NCBI RefSeq assembly: GCF_003958635.1
Contig: NZ_RSEK01000004.1
Span: 62,001 to 126,000 of the forward strand
DNA: 64,000 nucleotides
Direction of reading: 5' to 3'
Source of the DNA: Altericroceibacterium xinjiangense
Lineage (GTDB): Bacteria; Pseudomonadota; Alphaproteobacteria; Sphingomonadales; Sphingomonadaceae
Both the position numbers and the translations under genes were made by a program. The notes beneath the pieces were generated by a model, which did no database searches, was not told the origin of the DNA, and saw only the letters and a list, made by a program, of their open reading frames with translations. Position 1 is the stretch's first letter. The number at the start of each line of letters is the position of its first letter. Shown piece by piece: positions 45,563 through 53,987 of the stretch.

Positions 45563-45586
45563 GGCGATAGATTGCGCATTATCGCC
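45563..45586. repeat. inverted repeat in the divergent parD-like / cnrY-like region
   Basis: GGCGATA (45563-45569) is complementary to TATCGCC (45580-45586) across a 10-bp spacer that itself holds TGCGCA. It sits about 70-90 bp upstream of the cnrY-like ATG and may be an operator for the copper block; unproven. Confidence 0.5.
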
Positions 45587-45654
45587 AGCGTGCGGAGGCT
45601 TCTTGAGGGGAGGGGCATTTCCGTGCGTATAAGGCACCGGACAGGAAAGACGGG

Positions 45655-45945
45655 ATGGCCATGGACGACAACGATCTCGATGCGGCGCTGGCGCGCATGA
45701 CGGCGGAGGCTTCGGCGTGCCGTGCGGGTGCCGACTTTCACACCTGCGTCTGGGAGCGTGTCGGCGGGATGCGCCGCGCGCAGGAGAGAAACCGGCGTGC
45801 GCTCCTCAGCCTGGGCATTTTCGCCGTCGCGCTTGGTGCCGGAATGGGGACGACCCGGGCCTCCCTGTCCGCCGAACCCGTTAGGAACAGTCTGGCGATC
45901 GGCGCGGAGCTTGCCCCGTCGGCCCTGCTCGATCCTTCCCGGTGA
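45655..45945 (+). CDS. CnrY-like membrane anti-sigma factor candidate
   Basis: A 96-aa bitopic protein: about 46 acidic N-terminal cytosolic residues (MAMDDNDLDAALARMTAEA), one transmembrane helix at about 49-66 (ALLSLGIFAVALGAGMGT), and a short periplasmic tail. Size (CnrY is about 95 aa), topology and position before a CnrX-like sensor and an ECF sigma factor point to an anti-sigma factor that holds the sigma factor at the membrane. Sequence identity to CnrY is low, so the call rests mostly on context. Its stop overlaps the next GTG start. Confidence 0.65.
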   Translation: MAMDDNDLDAALARMTAEASACRAGADFHTCVWERVGGMRRAQERNRRALLSLGIFAVALGAGMGTTRASLSAEPVRNSLAIGAELAPSALLDPSR

Positions 45946-46382
45946 AGGTTACTCCGCTTCAGATCGTCCTTTTGCTGGTCCTCGCGGTCTTTGCGGGGCT
46001 GCTGGGGGCGGTCGCCGGCAACAGCTGGCTGCAGCAGGCAGAGCCGGGCGGAATGCACCGGTTCGTCCACGAGGAACTGGAGCTTACTCCCGCACAGGAC
46101 GCGCGCATCGATGAGCTGGAGGAAAGCTTCGCGGTTGAGCGAAAGCGGCTCGAGCAGGACCTGAGGGCGGCCAACGCCCGTCTGGCGCAAGCGATGGAGA
46201 GCGAGCATCGCGCCGGTCCCGCAGTGGCCGCGGCGATCGATGAAGTCCATGCCCGGATGGGCGATCTCCAGAAGGCGACCATCCGCCACGTTTTCGGCAT
46301 GCGTGCCTTGCTCGAACCGGGGCAACAGGCCGCCTTCGACCGGGAAGTCACACGGGCGCTGACCAACACGCCGCCCGAATGA
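45942..46382 (+). CDS. cnrX: CnrX-like periplasmic metal sensor
   Basis: A 146-aa membrane-anchored protein (helix 8-26, then a periplasmic four-helix hook domain), GTG start overlapping the upstream stop. As I recall, CnrX of Cupriavidus metallidurans binds Co/Ni through H42, H46, E63, H119 and M123. Here H39, H43, E60, H116 and M120 all occur with an identical offset of three and almost identical total length. It should bind metal and release the sigma factor from the anti-sigma protein. The metal is uncertain because the neighbours are copper genes. Confidence 0.82.
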   Translation: MKVTPLQIVLLLVLAVFAGLLGAVAGNSWLQQAEPGGMHRFVHEELELTPAQDARIDELEESFAVERKRLEQDLRAANARLAQAMESEHRAGPAVAAAIDEVHARMGDLQKATIRHVFGMRALLEPGQQAAFDREVTRALTNTPPE

Positions 46383-46386
46383 TCGC

Positions 46387-46947
46387 GTGGCGACGGACGA
46401 TGATCTTGACGAGGCGGCACTGGTCGCATCGGCGAAGGCAGGCAGCCAGGGGGCGTTCGATCACCTGATCGGACGCCACGCGCCGCGCCTGCTCTCGCTG
46501 GCGCGTCGGCTGCTCGGCAGCGCGGCCGATGCCGAAGACGCGGTACAGAATGCGCTGGCGTCCGCCTGGCTGGGGCTGCACCGCTTCGAAGACGGCAAAC
46601 CGCTCGGCCCGTGGCTTACCACGATCACGGTGAACAAGTGCCGCGATGCCTTGCGGCGTCAGCGGTTTGCCCGGCTGTTGAGCCGCCGCAAGGATGAGCC
46701 GGAACTGCTGATAGCCGACACCGCCCCGGGACAGGAGCGTGAGATAGCCGGGCGGCAGTTGCTGGAGCGGGTGGAGCGGGAAATCGCCCGCCTGCCCGCA
46801 AGCCTGCGGGAGCCCTTCATCCTCGTCACGTTCGATGGCCGCAGCCAGAGCGAAGCCGCGCAGATCCTCGGCATGAGCGAGAAGGCCGTGGAAACGCGCA
46901 TCTACCGCGCCCGCGCCCGGCTGAAAGAAAAGTTCGCCGAACGCTGA
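46387..46947 (+). CDS. ECF-type RNA polymerase sigma factor (CnrH-like)
   Basis: A 186-aa group IV sigma factor. Region 2 (FDHLIGRHAPRLLSLARRLLG, DAEDAVQNALASAWLGL) and region 4 (LPASLREPFILVTFDGRSQSEAAQILGMSEKAVETRIYRARARL) are complete. The GTG start at 46387 has no strong ribosome binding site, but the gene is 4 bp after the sensor gene and probably coupled. It likely drives its own operon and copABCD in response to metal. Confidence 0.92.
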   Translation: MATDDDLDEAALVASAKAGSQGAFDHLIGRHAPRLLSLARRLLGSAADAEDAVQNALASAWLGLHRFEDGKPLGPWLTTITVNKCRDALRRQRFARLLSRRKDEPELLIADTAPGQEREIAGRQLLERVEREIARLPASLREPFILVTFDGRSQSEAAQILGMSEKAVETRIYRARARLKEKFAER

Positions 46948-47004
46948 GGGGTCGGTCGATGGCGCGCGTATCAGCGGGTAGGAAACTCGGACGGGCTCTA
47001 GGAC

Positions 47005-48795
47005 ATGACATCGATCAATCGCAGGCGCTTCCTCGGAGCGGGGATGGCCTCCTTCGGCTCGCTCGGCCTGCTGCAGGCTGCGCCCGCGTGGGCGCGCGGC
47101 GTCGTGCACGGCGCTGGACACGGGGCAGGCGGCGCGCTGGCCCGGAAGGGGAGCGACGTTCTTTCGGGCAATCACCTGACCATGACCGTGGCCGATGCGA
47201 CCTTCGTCACCGGAGATCGCCGCGGTCCGGCGGTCACCGTCAACGGCACGCTGCCGGGGCCGCTGGTGCGCCTGAGGGAAGGGCAGGACCTCACGGTCGA
47301 TCTGGTCAACCACAGCGCGGACGGGACGTCGATCCACTGGCACGGATTGCTCCTCCCCTTCCTGATGGACGGCGTTCCGGGGGTGACGATGCCCGTCGTG
47401 CTGCCGGGCGAGACCTTCCGCTATCGCTTCCCGATCCGGCAGGCGGGCACGTACTGGTGGCACGCGCATACGATGCAGGAGCCGATGGGCCACTACGGGC
47501 CGATCATCATCGATCCGGCGGAGCCCGATCCGTTCACCTATGAACGCGAATACGTGCTGATGCTGACCGACTGGTCGCCGATGCACCCGCACGAGATCAT
47601 CAAGAAGCTGAAGGTCGGAGAAGGCTACTTCAACTACCAGAAGACCACCCTGACCGACGACTATCCGCTGAGCGCGGAGGAGCGGCGGATGTGGGCGAAG
47701 ATGCGGATGATGCCGACCGACATCTCCGATGTGACCGGATCGCTCTACACGTTTCTGGTCAATGGCCACGGGCCGGAAGACGGGCTGGAGCTTGCCTTCA
47801 CGCCGGGTGAGAGGATCCGCCTGCGGATCATCAATGGTTCGGCCATGACCTTCTTCAACGTCCGGATACCGGGCTTGCCGATGACGGTGGTCGCGGCCGA
47901 TGGGCAGAACGTCCATCCGGTGGAAACCGACGAATTCCAGATCGGCATCGCCGAAACCTACGATGTGATCGTGCAGCCGGAAAACGCCGATGCCTTTGCC
48001 TTCGTGGCCGAGGCGATGGATCGATCCGGGATGGGGCTTGCCACGCTGGCAAGCCGCCCCGGAGCCCGCGCCGCCGTGCCCGCCCTGCGTCCGCCGCCGC
48101 TGCTGACGATGGCCGACATGGGAATGAACCACGGGGCTGCCGCGGACGGCATGGCCGGAATGGATCACGGGTCGATGGCCGGAATGGATCATGGCGCGCA
48201 TGGGCAGGGCATGGACATGTCCGGCATGGACATGCGCGACACGTCGCTGCTGCCGCCGGACGTGAAGGTCGGCCCGGGGCTGGACATGGTGGCGATGAAC
48301 CCGGTGGACCGCATGGGCGATCCCGGGATCGGGCTCGACACGGTCGATCACCGGGTACTCAACTACAAGCAACTGGTCGCGCACCGGCCGAATGCCGATC
48401 GCCGCCAGCCGACGCGCCTCAAGCAGATCCATCTTACCGGAAACATGGAACGGTACATGTGGTCGTTCGACGGCAAGAAGTTCTCCGCCGTCGCCGACGA
48501 GCCGATCCGCTTCGCTTATAACGAGCGAGTGCGCGTCCGGCTGGTGAACGACACGATGATGGCTCACCCCATCCACCTGCACGGCCATTTCTTCGAACTG
48601 GTGAACGGCGCGCCGGATGGGCACCAGCCGCTCAAGCACACGGTGATCGTCCAGCCGGGAGGCAGCGCCACCTTCGACCTGACCGCGAACGAGCCCGGCG
48701 ACTGGGCCTTTCACTGCCATCTGGTCTATCACATGCACACCGGCATGTTCCAGGTCGTGACCGTGCGTCCGCTCGACGGGGGGAAGGGCGCGTGA
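47005..48795 (+). CDS. copA: periplasmic multicopper oxidase CopA
   Basis: A 596-aa copper-resistance oxidase with a Tat signal (INRRRFLGAG). Copper sites: HWHG at 111-114, WWHAHT near 152, HPIHLHGHF at 521-529 and HCHLVYHMHTGMF at 570-582. A methionine/histidine-rich insert at about 370-413 (MGMNHG, MAGMDHG repeats) should store or deliver copper. It oxidises Cu(I) and binds several copper ions in the periplasm. Its stop overlaps the copB start. It follows the sigma factor gene by 57 bp. Confidence 0.95.
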   Translation: MTSINRRRFLGAGMASFGSLGLLQAAPAWARGVVHGAGHGAGGALARKGSDVLSGNHLTMTVADATFVTGDRRGPAVTVNGTLPGPLVRLREGQDLTVDLVNHSADGTSIHWHGLLLPFLMDGVPGVTMPVVLPGETFRYRFPIRQAGTYWWHAHTMQEPMGHYGPIIIDPAEPDPFTYEREYVLMLTDWSPMHPHEIIKKLKVGEGYFNYQKTTLTDDYPLSAEERRMWAKMRMMPTDISDVTGSLYTFLVNGHGPEDGLELAFTPGERIRLRIINGSAMTFFNVRIPGLPMTVVAADGQNVHPVETDEFQIGIAETYDVIVQPENADAFAFVAEAMDRSGMGLATLASRPGARAAVPALRPPPLLTMADMGMNHGAAADGMAGMDHGSMAGMDHGAHGQGMDMSGMDMRDTSLLPPDVKVGPGLDMVAMNPVDRMGDPGIGLDTVDHRVLNYKQLVAHRPNADRRQPTRLKQIHLTGNMERYMWSFDGKKFSAVADEPIRFAYNERVRVRLVNDTMMAHPIHLHGHFFELVNGAPDGHQPLKHTVIVQPGGSATFDLTANEPGDWAFHCHLVYHMHTGMFQVVTVRPLDGGKGA

Positions 48796-50030
48796 AGCGG
48801 GCCGTTCTTCTGGTCCTGCTCGCCAGCGCTGTCCCGGTCCACGCACAGGACCATTTAGGGCATTCCGCGCACGAAGCGTCACCGGCCGAAGCTGCATCCG
48901 ATCCCTCTGGCGGAGAGGTGGTGGACCACTCGCAGATGGACCACTCGCAGATGGATCACGGCGGGATGAACCATGGCGGGATGGGCGAGGATGCCGGAGA
49001 CAGTGCCAGCGGCCAATCCGTGGACCATGGGGAAATGGATCATTCCCAGATGGATCATGGGGCAATGGATCACGGTGGCATGGATCATTCCCAAATGCAG
49101 GGCATGGACCATGGCGCGATGGATCACGCTCCGATGGAGGGAATGGACCATTCCCAAATGGACCACGGGGCCATGGATCACAGCACGATGGACCACGGGA
49201 CCATGGACCATGGCACGATGGATCACGGGACCATGGACCATTCCGGGATGGAGCACGGGGCGATGCAGGGGATGGAGCTGGAAATCCCCGAAGGGCCGCC
49301 CCCGCCCGAAGCGTTCCAGGGTCCCCTTTATGCCGCAGACGCCCGGTGGGGCGCGGACATCATGGATTCCGAGCGTATCCAGGTGATGCGCGACGTGAGC
49401 GGGATGGCCTTCTTCTGGTTTCGGGGAGACCGCATCGAATATCTCGCGCGCGAAGGCGCCGACGGGTACTTGTGGGACATCCAGGGCTTCTACGGCGGGG
49501 ACTACGACAAGTTCTGGTTCAAGAGCGAAGGCGAGGGAAGTTTCGGCGAAAGCCCGGAATCGGCCGACGTGCAGGCGCTCTGGAGTCATGCGATCGGCCC
49601 GTGGTTCGATTTCCAGGCGGGGATCAAGCAGGATCTCTTCGGCCCCGAGCGGACCCATGCAGTCGTCGGCGTGCAGGGGCTTGCGCCCTATCTGTTCGAA
49701 GTCGACGCGGCCGCTTTCCTTTCGACAAAAGGCGATCTCACCGCGCAGATCGAGGCCGAGCTGGACCAGCGGATCACCCAGCGGCTGATCCTGCAACCGC
49801 GCGCCGAAGTCGTGCTCGCGGCGCAGGACGTGCCGGAGCTTGGCATCGGCGCAGGCGTTGACCGGATCGAGACGGGCGTGCGCCTGCGCTACGAAATCAA
49901 GCGGGAGTTCGCGCCCTACATCGGCGTGGCGCAGGAGTGGAGGACGGGCAAGAGTGCCGACTTCGCGCGCGCCGAAGGGGAGGATCCCAGCGTCACCAGC
50001 TTCATCGCAGGTATTCGTTTCTGGTTCTAG
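48792..50030 (+). CDS. copB: outer-membrane copper-resistance protein CopB
   Basis: A 412-aa protein with a signal sequence (AVLLVLLASAVPVHAQ), then a long repeat region at about 43-162 made of MDHSQ, MDHGA, MDHGT and MDHGG units, followed by a C-terminal beta-barrel domain (GADIMDSERIQVMRDVSG, then ELDQRITQRLILQPRAEV) that ends in phenylalanine (IRFWF), as expected for outer-membrane insertion. The repeats give over 20 Met-x-His copper sites. The GTG start overlaps copA. Confidence 0.93.
   Translation: MKRAVLLVLLASAVPVHAQDHLGHSAHEASPAEAASDPSGGEVVDHSQMDHSQMDHGGMNHGGMGEDAGDSASGQSVDHGEMDHSQMDHGAMDHGGMDHSQMQGMDHGAMDHAPMEGMDHSQMDHGAMDHSTMDHGTMDHGTMDHGTMDHSGMEHGAMQGMELEIPEGPPPPEAFQGPLYAADARWGADIMDSERIQVMRDVSGMAFFWFRGDRIEYLAREGADGYLWDIQGFYGGDYDKFWFKSEGEGSFGESPESADVQALWSHAIGPWFDFQAGIKQDLFGPERTHAVVGVQGLAPYLFEVDAAAFLSTKGDLTAQIEAELDQRITQRLILQPRAEVVLAAQDVPELGIGAGVDRIETGVRLRYEIKREFAPYIGVAQEWRTGKSADFARAEGEDPSVTSFIAGIRFWF
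48921..49278 (+). repeat. degenerate 15-bp tandem repeats encoding MDHxx in copB
   Basis: Units such as ATGGATCACGGGACC and variants recur in frame for about 350 bp, mostly in 15-bp steps with interruptions by longer units. Because the step is a multiple of three, slippage would add or remove MDHxx copper sites without breaking the frame. Confidence 0.85.
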
Positions 50031-50163
50031 AGCGGTAGGGAAGCGGGTGAAACCGCCGTCCGCGCGAGGATCGCGGCAAGAGCGTGGACTGGAGCGTTCG
50101 ATCGGACGCAAACCGACCGAGAACCGCTTCAGGCTGCAACAGTGTTCTAGATGGAGAATGTGA
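50031..50163. other. copB-copC intergenic region
   Basis: A 133-bp gap. The sequence TTCTAGA occurs at 50025 and again near 50145, and GGAGAATG precedes the copC ATG as a ribosome binding site. It may carry a second sigma-factor-dependent promoter for copCD, but no motif could be assigned. Confidence 0.4.
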
Positions 50164-50532
50164 ATGAAGTCGTTGTCTTACAGTCTGCTCGCTCTGGTTG
50201 GCAGCGCCTCGCTCCTCGCGGCCGGGCCCGCTTTCGCTCACGCCAAGCTGATCCAGTCGAACCCGTCGAACAACGCGGTCGTGTCCGCTGCGCCCAGGAC
50301 GCTGGTGCTCAGCTTCAACGAAAAGCTCGTGCCGGCCTTCTCGAAAGTGGAACTGACCATGCCCGAACATGGGATGAAGGTGCCGGTGACCAGCAAGGTT
50401 TCGGCCGACGGCAAGACCATTGTCGCGGTGCCGGCCAGCAGCTTGCACAAAGGCGCCTACAAGATGGTCTGGAGCGCAGCGGGTGCAGACGGGCACAAGA
50501 TGACGGGCGAAGTCAGCTTCAAGATCGGCTGA
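50164..50532 (+). CDS. copC: periplasmic copper-binding protein CopC
   Basis: A 122-aa protein with a Sec signal cleaved before H26 (AFA/HAKLIQSNP), so the mature N-terminal histidine is available for Cu(II). The other Cu(II) ligands D109 and H111 lie in ADGHKMTG. This is the single-site Cu(II)-only type; the methionine-rich Cu(I) site is absent. It passes copper to CopD. copD begins 1 bp after its stop. Confidence 0.95.
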   Translation: MKSLSYSLLALVGSASLLAAGPAFAHAKLIQSNPSNNAVVSAAPRTLVLSFNEKLVPAFSKVELTMPEHGMKVPVTSKVSADGKTIVAVPASSLHKGAYKMVWSAAGADGHKMTGEVSFKIG

Positions 50533-50533
50533 C

Positions 50534-51457
50534 GTGACAGACCCCGCAATAATCGTTGCGAGGTTTGCCCAGTATCTCGGGGCGGTGATCCTGCTGGGGG
50601 CGCCGCTCTTTTTTCTATACGCAAGGGCCGAGGCGGGATCCGTTCGCCTCGAAGCATCGCGCCGGCGGCTGCTTCTTGCAGCCGCTGCCCTGCTTGCCCT
50701 TTCGTCCTTGATGGCCATCGTTCTGCAGTCCGCCCTGTTCACGGGCTCCCTTGCAGAGGGGCTGAAGATGGAGAACCTCGGCGCGGTGGCGACCGGGATG
50801 GCACTTGGCAAGGCGGCCCTCGTCCGAGCCGGAGCGGCGGGCGCAGCCTTCGTGCTGCTTCTGCTCCTGTCGCCCGGTCCGCTGAGCTGGATCGGTACCG
50901 CCGCCCTCGGCCTTGTCGCCACCGTTGGCCTTGCCTGGATGGGGCACGGCGCGGCCGGGGAGGGGCCCACTGGCTGGATTCAGCTGACGGCGGACATCCT
51001 CCACCTGATTGCAGCGGCTGTATGGATTGGCGCTCTCCTCGGCCTGTTGAAGCTGCTCGTGGTTCGGCCTCAAACGGAAGCAGCGGCCGACACGGCGCGC
51101 AGCGCGCTGGAAAGGTTTTCCGGCATCGGGTCTGCGATCGTCGCGGTGCTGCTGCTTACAGGCGTGATCAACGGGTGGGTGCTCATCGGGCCTGACCGAC
51201 TGGATTCGCTGTGGACATCACCGTACGGTCGGTTGCTCCTCCTCAAGGTTCTGTTGTTCGGCGGAATGCTGGTTCTTGCGGCCAGCAACCGGTTTCGCCT
51301 GACTCCCGGACTCGGCAAGGCGCTGCACAGCGGCGAGGAGACCGGGGCCGCGCTGGGTGCGCTCCGCCGCAGCATTGCTCTGGAGTTGGCTCTCGGCATC
51401 GCCATCCTGGCGCTCGTCGCGTGGCTTGGGGTGCTGGCCCCTCCGGCATCCGCCTAG
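50534..51457 (+). CDS. copD: copper-resistance membrane protein CopD
   Basis: A 307-aa inner-membrane protein with about eight helices and the CopD domain (LTADILHLIAAAVWIGALLGLL, RFSGIGSAIVAVLLLTGVINGWVLIG). It acts with CopC in moving copper across the inner membrane. The GTG start (VTDPAIIVARFAQYLG) lies directly after the copC stop. Last gene of the copper block. Confidence 0.92.
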   Translation: MTDPAIIVARFAQYLGAVILLGAPLFFLYARAEAGSVRLEASRRRLLLAAAALLALSSLMAIVLQSALFTGSLAEGLKMENLGAVATGMALGKAALVRAGAAGAAFVLLLLLSPGPLSWIGTAALGLVATVGLAWMGHGAAGEGPTGWIQLTADILHLIAAAVWIGALLGLLKLLVVRPQTEAAADTARSALERFSGIGSAIVAVLLLTGVINGWVLIGPDRLDSLWTSPYGRLLLLKVLLFGGMLVLAASNRFRLTPGLGKALHSGEETGAALGALRRSIALELALGIAILALVAWLGVLAPPASA

Positions 51458-51677
51458 GCGGGAGCCCGGAGCCATCGACCGCAGGGCGAATCCGGAGCGC
51501 CGTGCAGGCACCGCATCAGGAATTTTCGCTGGCGGGGCGTGGGGCGGCAGATCGCATGGTCCGCCGGAAGCGCGTTCCGCCCAAAGCCGGTTCATCGCGG
51601 AACGGGCGCGGGGAAAAGTTGCCATCGTCCCGCCCCCGATGCGTCAACCGGGTTCGTCAGAAGAACTCCGGCGGATC

Positions 51678-51704
51678 ATGAAACCCGACTGTCAGGAGTT
51701 TCAT
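51678..51704 (-). terminator. hairpin after tRNA-Val
   Basis: On the minus strand the base after CCA begins an ATGAAAC...GTTTCAT stem (51698-51704 with 51678-51684) with smaller internal pairing. No long T-tract. It fits a tRNA 3'-end hairpin terminator but is weak. Confidence 0.4.
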
Positions 51705-51778
51705 GGTGGGCGCGGCAAGGATTGAACTTGCGACCCCACCCGTGTGAAGGGTGTGCTCTACCACTGAGCTACGCGCCC
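51704..51778 (-). tRNA. tRNA-Val (CAC)
   Basis: A 75-nt cloverleaf on the minus strand with encoded CCA (51704-51706). The acceptor stem is GGGCGCG (51778-51772) with CGCGCCC (51714-51708). The anticodon stem CACCC/GGGTG holds TTCACAC, giving anticodon CAC (51746-51744), which reads GTG valine codons. D and T arms are canonical. Confidence 0.97.
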
Positions 51779-51838
51779 GCGCGTCCAGGGGACGGCAGGG
51801 CGCCGCCTTTGCCACGCCCCGCCGCCGATGACAAGCAC

Positions 51839-53746
51839 CTAGTCGAACAGCATCCGCAGGAATAACCGCTCCAGCGCCATCCCGCCTGCGCCGTCGGATC
51901 GTGCGGTGCTATGCGACTGAGGGCATTCGAGGCAGCGCGCCTGCGCCCCGCGCACCCGCAGCAGCCCGGAAAGGTCCTCGGCAATGCGGGTGGACAGCTG
52001 CTGCTGGCTCTGCGCGAACTGGCCGAACAAGTCGCGCGGCCCTTCGGGGGCGCGGGTGTCTTCGCCCAGCGCGCTCGCCAGCCACTGCTCATATGGATCG
52101 ACTTCCTGCCCCAGGAACTTCGGATGCCACTGGCCTGCGGGCAAGTCGGCCCGGGCCGCCGCCCATTCAAGTGCGGCGTCGAGATCGCCGAACTGGTCGA
52201 CAAGGCCAAGCTGACGCGCGCTGCCGCCATCCCAGACCCGTCCTTGCGCAAGCTGATCCACTTGCGCCTTGCTCATCCCGCGGGACTGCGCGACCAGCGT
52301 CAGGAACCGGTCATAGGCAAACTCGACGCTTTTCTGCAGCACTGCCTCGGTTTCGGGCGTGAACCCCGCGAACAAGTCCGGCTGACCGGAAAGCGGCGTG
52401 GTTCGCACCCCGTCCGACTGCACGTTCCATTCGGCGAGCGCGTTCTCGAACGTCGGGACGACCCCGAACACACCGATCGAGCCGGTGATCGTCTCCGGTT
52501 CCGCGAAGATCCGGTCTGCGGGCGTGGCCACCCAGTATCCGCCACTCGCCGCGACATTGCCCATCGAGACGGCGATCGGAATGCCCTTTTCCTTGTGGCG
52601 CAGGATCGCGCGGCGAATCGCCTCGCCGCCCGTCACCGTGCCGCCGGGCGAATCGACCCGCACCACCAGAGCCTTCAGATTGTCTTCGAGCGCATCGTCC
52701 AGCGCCTGCGCAATGCGTTCCGCCCCGGCTTCGCCCGGTCCGGCGTGCCCGTCGCTGATGGGTCCGGCGATGGTGATCACGCCGATCTCGCCGCCGATGT
52801 CCTCCGGCCCGACTTCCTCGAGCCAGGGATCGAACTCGGTCCGGGCAAAGGAGCCGGGGGACTTGTCCCACTCGTCTTCCCCGGCAAACTGCGCCACCCG
52901 CTTGCCCCATTCGACATGGTCGCCGATCTTGTCGGCCAGCCCGGCGGAAATCGCCGCCTGGGCAAGGTTGCCGCCGTTCTGGTCGATCCAGGTCGCGATA
53001 TCGGTCGTCACCCGGTCAAGATCGGCTTGCGGGCGCGCCTGTTTCACGTTGGCGAGCCATTCCTGCCACAAGGAGCCGTAAAGCTGCGTGGCGTTCTCCC
53101 GCGCCTCGGGCGACATGTCGGTGCGGATATAGGGTTCGACCGCGCTCTTGTAGGTGCCGACGCGGAACACGTGCGCGTTGATGTTCAGCCGCTCAAGCAA
53201 GGCGCCGTAATAAAGGCGATGTCCGCCGGGACCGGAAATCGCCACGCCGCCCATGGGATCGACCCACACTTCCGAGGAATGGGCCGCCAGCATCATCGCA
53301 TCGTCGGTATAGCCGACCGCATAGGCGATGACTGGCTTGCCGGCCGCGCGGAACCGGTCGAGCGCTTCGGCGATGCTGGCCATGTGGACCTGCCCCCCGC
53401 CGAGGAACTGCGTCATGTCGAGCGCGATCACCTTGATCCGCTCGTCCCGCGCGCCTTCGTCGATCGCCCGCACCAGATCGCGCGCGACGTATTCCTTCGT
53501 CGGTACGGCGGATGTCAGCAACGGCACGGGAGAGGAAATCAGCGCCGCCAGCGGATCGGCGGGGGCTTTTTCCTCCACCACGCTGCCGTCCAGATCAAGC
53601 AGCAGGGCCCCATCGCGCACCGCGGCCGCGTTGGGCCGCGCGCTCAGCAGCATGAACAGCGCAGAGAAGAACAGCAGCAGCAAAATAAGGGTGAGCGCGT
53701 CCTTGATGCCGACCAGCAGCCGCCAGACCTTGCCTGCGAAACTCAT
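51839..53746 (-). CDS. sppA: signal peptide peptidase SppA, 67K type
   Basis: A 635-aa S49 serine protease with an N-terminal membrane anchor (ALTLILLLLFFSALFMLL). It has the duplicated SppA architecture; the catalytic serine lies in NVAASGGYWVATPAD in the C-terminal half, and the lysine in the N-terminal half. It degrades leftover signal peptides in the inner membrane. ATG 53746 follows AAAGG; ATG 53767 adds seven residues without a ribosome binding site. It diverges from pyrB. Confidence 0.93.
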   Translation of the reverse strand: MSFAGKVWRLLVGIKDALTLILLLLFFSALFMLLSARPNAAAVRDGALLLDLDGSVVEEKAPADPLAALISSPVPLLTSAVPTKEYVARDLVRAIDEGARDERIKVIALDMTQFLGGGQVHMASIAEALDRFRAAGKPVIAYAVGYTDDAMMLAAHSSEVWVDPMGGVAISGPGGHRLYYGALLERLNINAHVFRVGTYKSAVEPYIRTDMSPEARENATQLYGSLWQEWLANVKQARPQADLDRVTTDIATWIDQNGGNLAQAAISAGLADKIGDHVEWGKRVAQFAGEDEWDKSPGSFARTEFDPWLEEVGPEDIGGEIGVITIAGPISDGHAGPGEAGAERIAQALDDALEDNLKALVVRVDSPGGTVTGGEAIRRAILRHKEKGIPIAVSMGNVAASGGYWVATPADRIFAEPETITGSIGVFGVVPTFENALAEWNVQSDGVRTTPLSGQPDLFAGFTPETEAVLQKSVEFAYDRFLTLVAQSRGMSKAQVDQLAQGRVWDGGSARQLGLVDQFGDLDAALEWAAARADLPAGQWHPKFLGQEVDPYEQWLASALGEDTRAPEGPRDLFGQFAQSQQQLSTRIAEDLSGLLRVRGAQARCLECPQSHSTARSDGAGGMALERLFLRMLFD

Positions 53747-53987
53747 CCGAAAAGCCTTTGAAACCATGTCATAAAATAGACAATCCCGTCCATGTTGGGA
53801 TGTAGGGCGAGCAAGGGCGATGTGCCAGTCGCAAACCCATCGGCGGTCGATATTGTCCGACCGGCGTAATGCCGGAAAGGCTCATGCATGATCGCCCCTT
53901 ACCCCCGTGCTGTCCGATTGCGCTTCCGTTCGATCACGCACCCCATTGCGGAGGCGCGCGCCCGGCCTTAGGGACCTTGCTTCAGTG
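53747..53987. other. divergent sppA-pyrB intergenic region
   Basis: About 240 bp that must hold both promoters. No leader peptide, attenuator or PyrR-type hairpin was recognised for pyrB; the open frame upstream of the chosen pyrB start has no support. Confidence 0.4.

Noticed and set aside
46348-49065. 905-codon open frame opposite the sigma factor, copA and copB
   Set aside because: Antisense to strongly supported genes; sequence is arginine/histidine-rich as expected from reversed GC-rich codons; no ribosome binding site or family motif.
48921-49278. Repeat array considered as CRISPR
   Set aside because: Repeats are degenerate, in frame, without unique spacers, and encode the MDHxx region of CopB.
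53907-53987. 27-codon N-terminal extension of pyrB
   Set aside because: Arginine-rich and without a ribosome binding site; normal PyrB begins near MPPIQPP.
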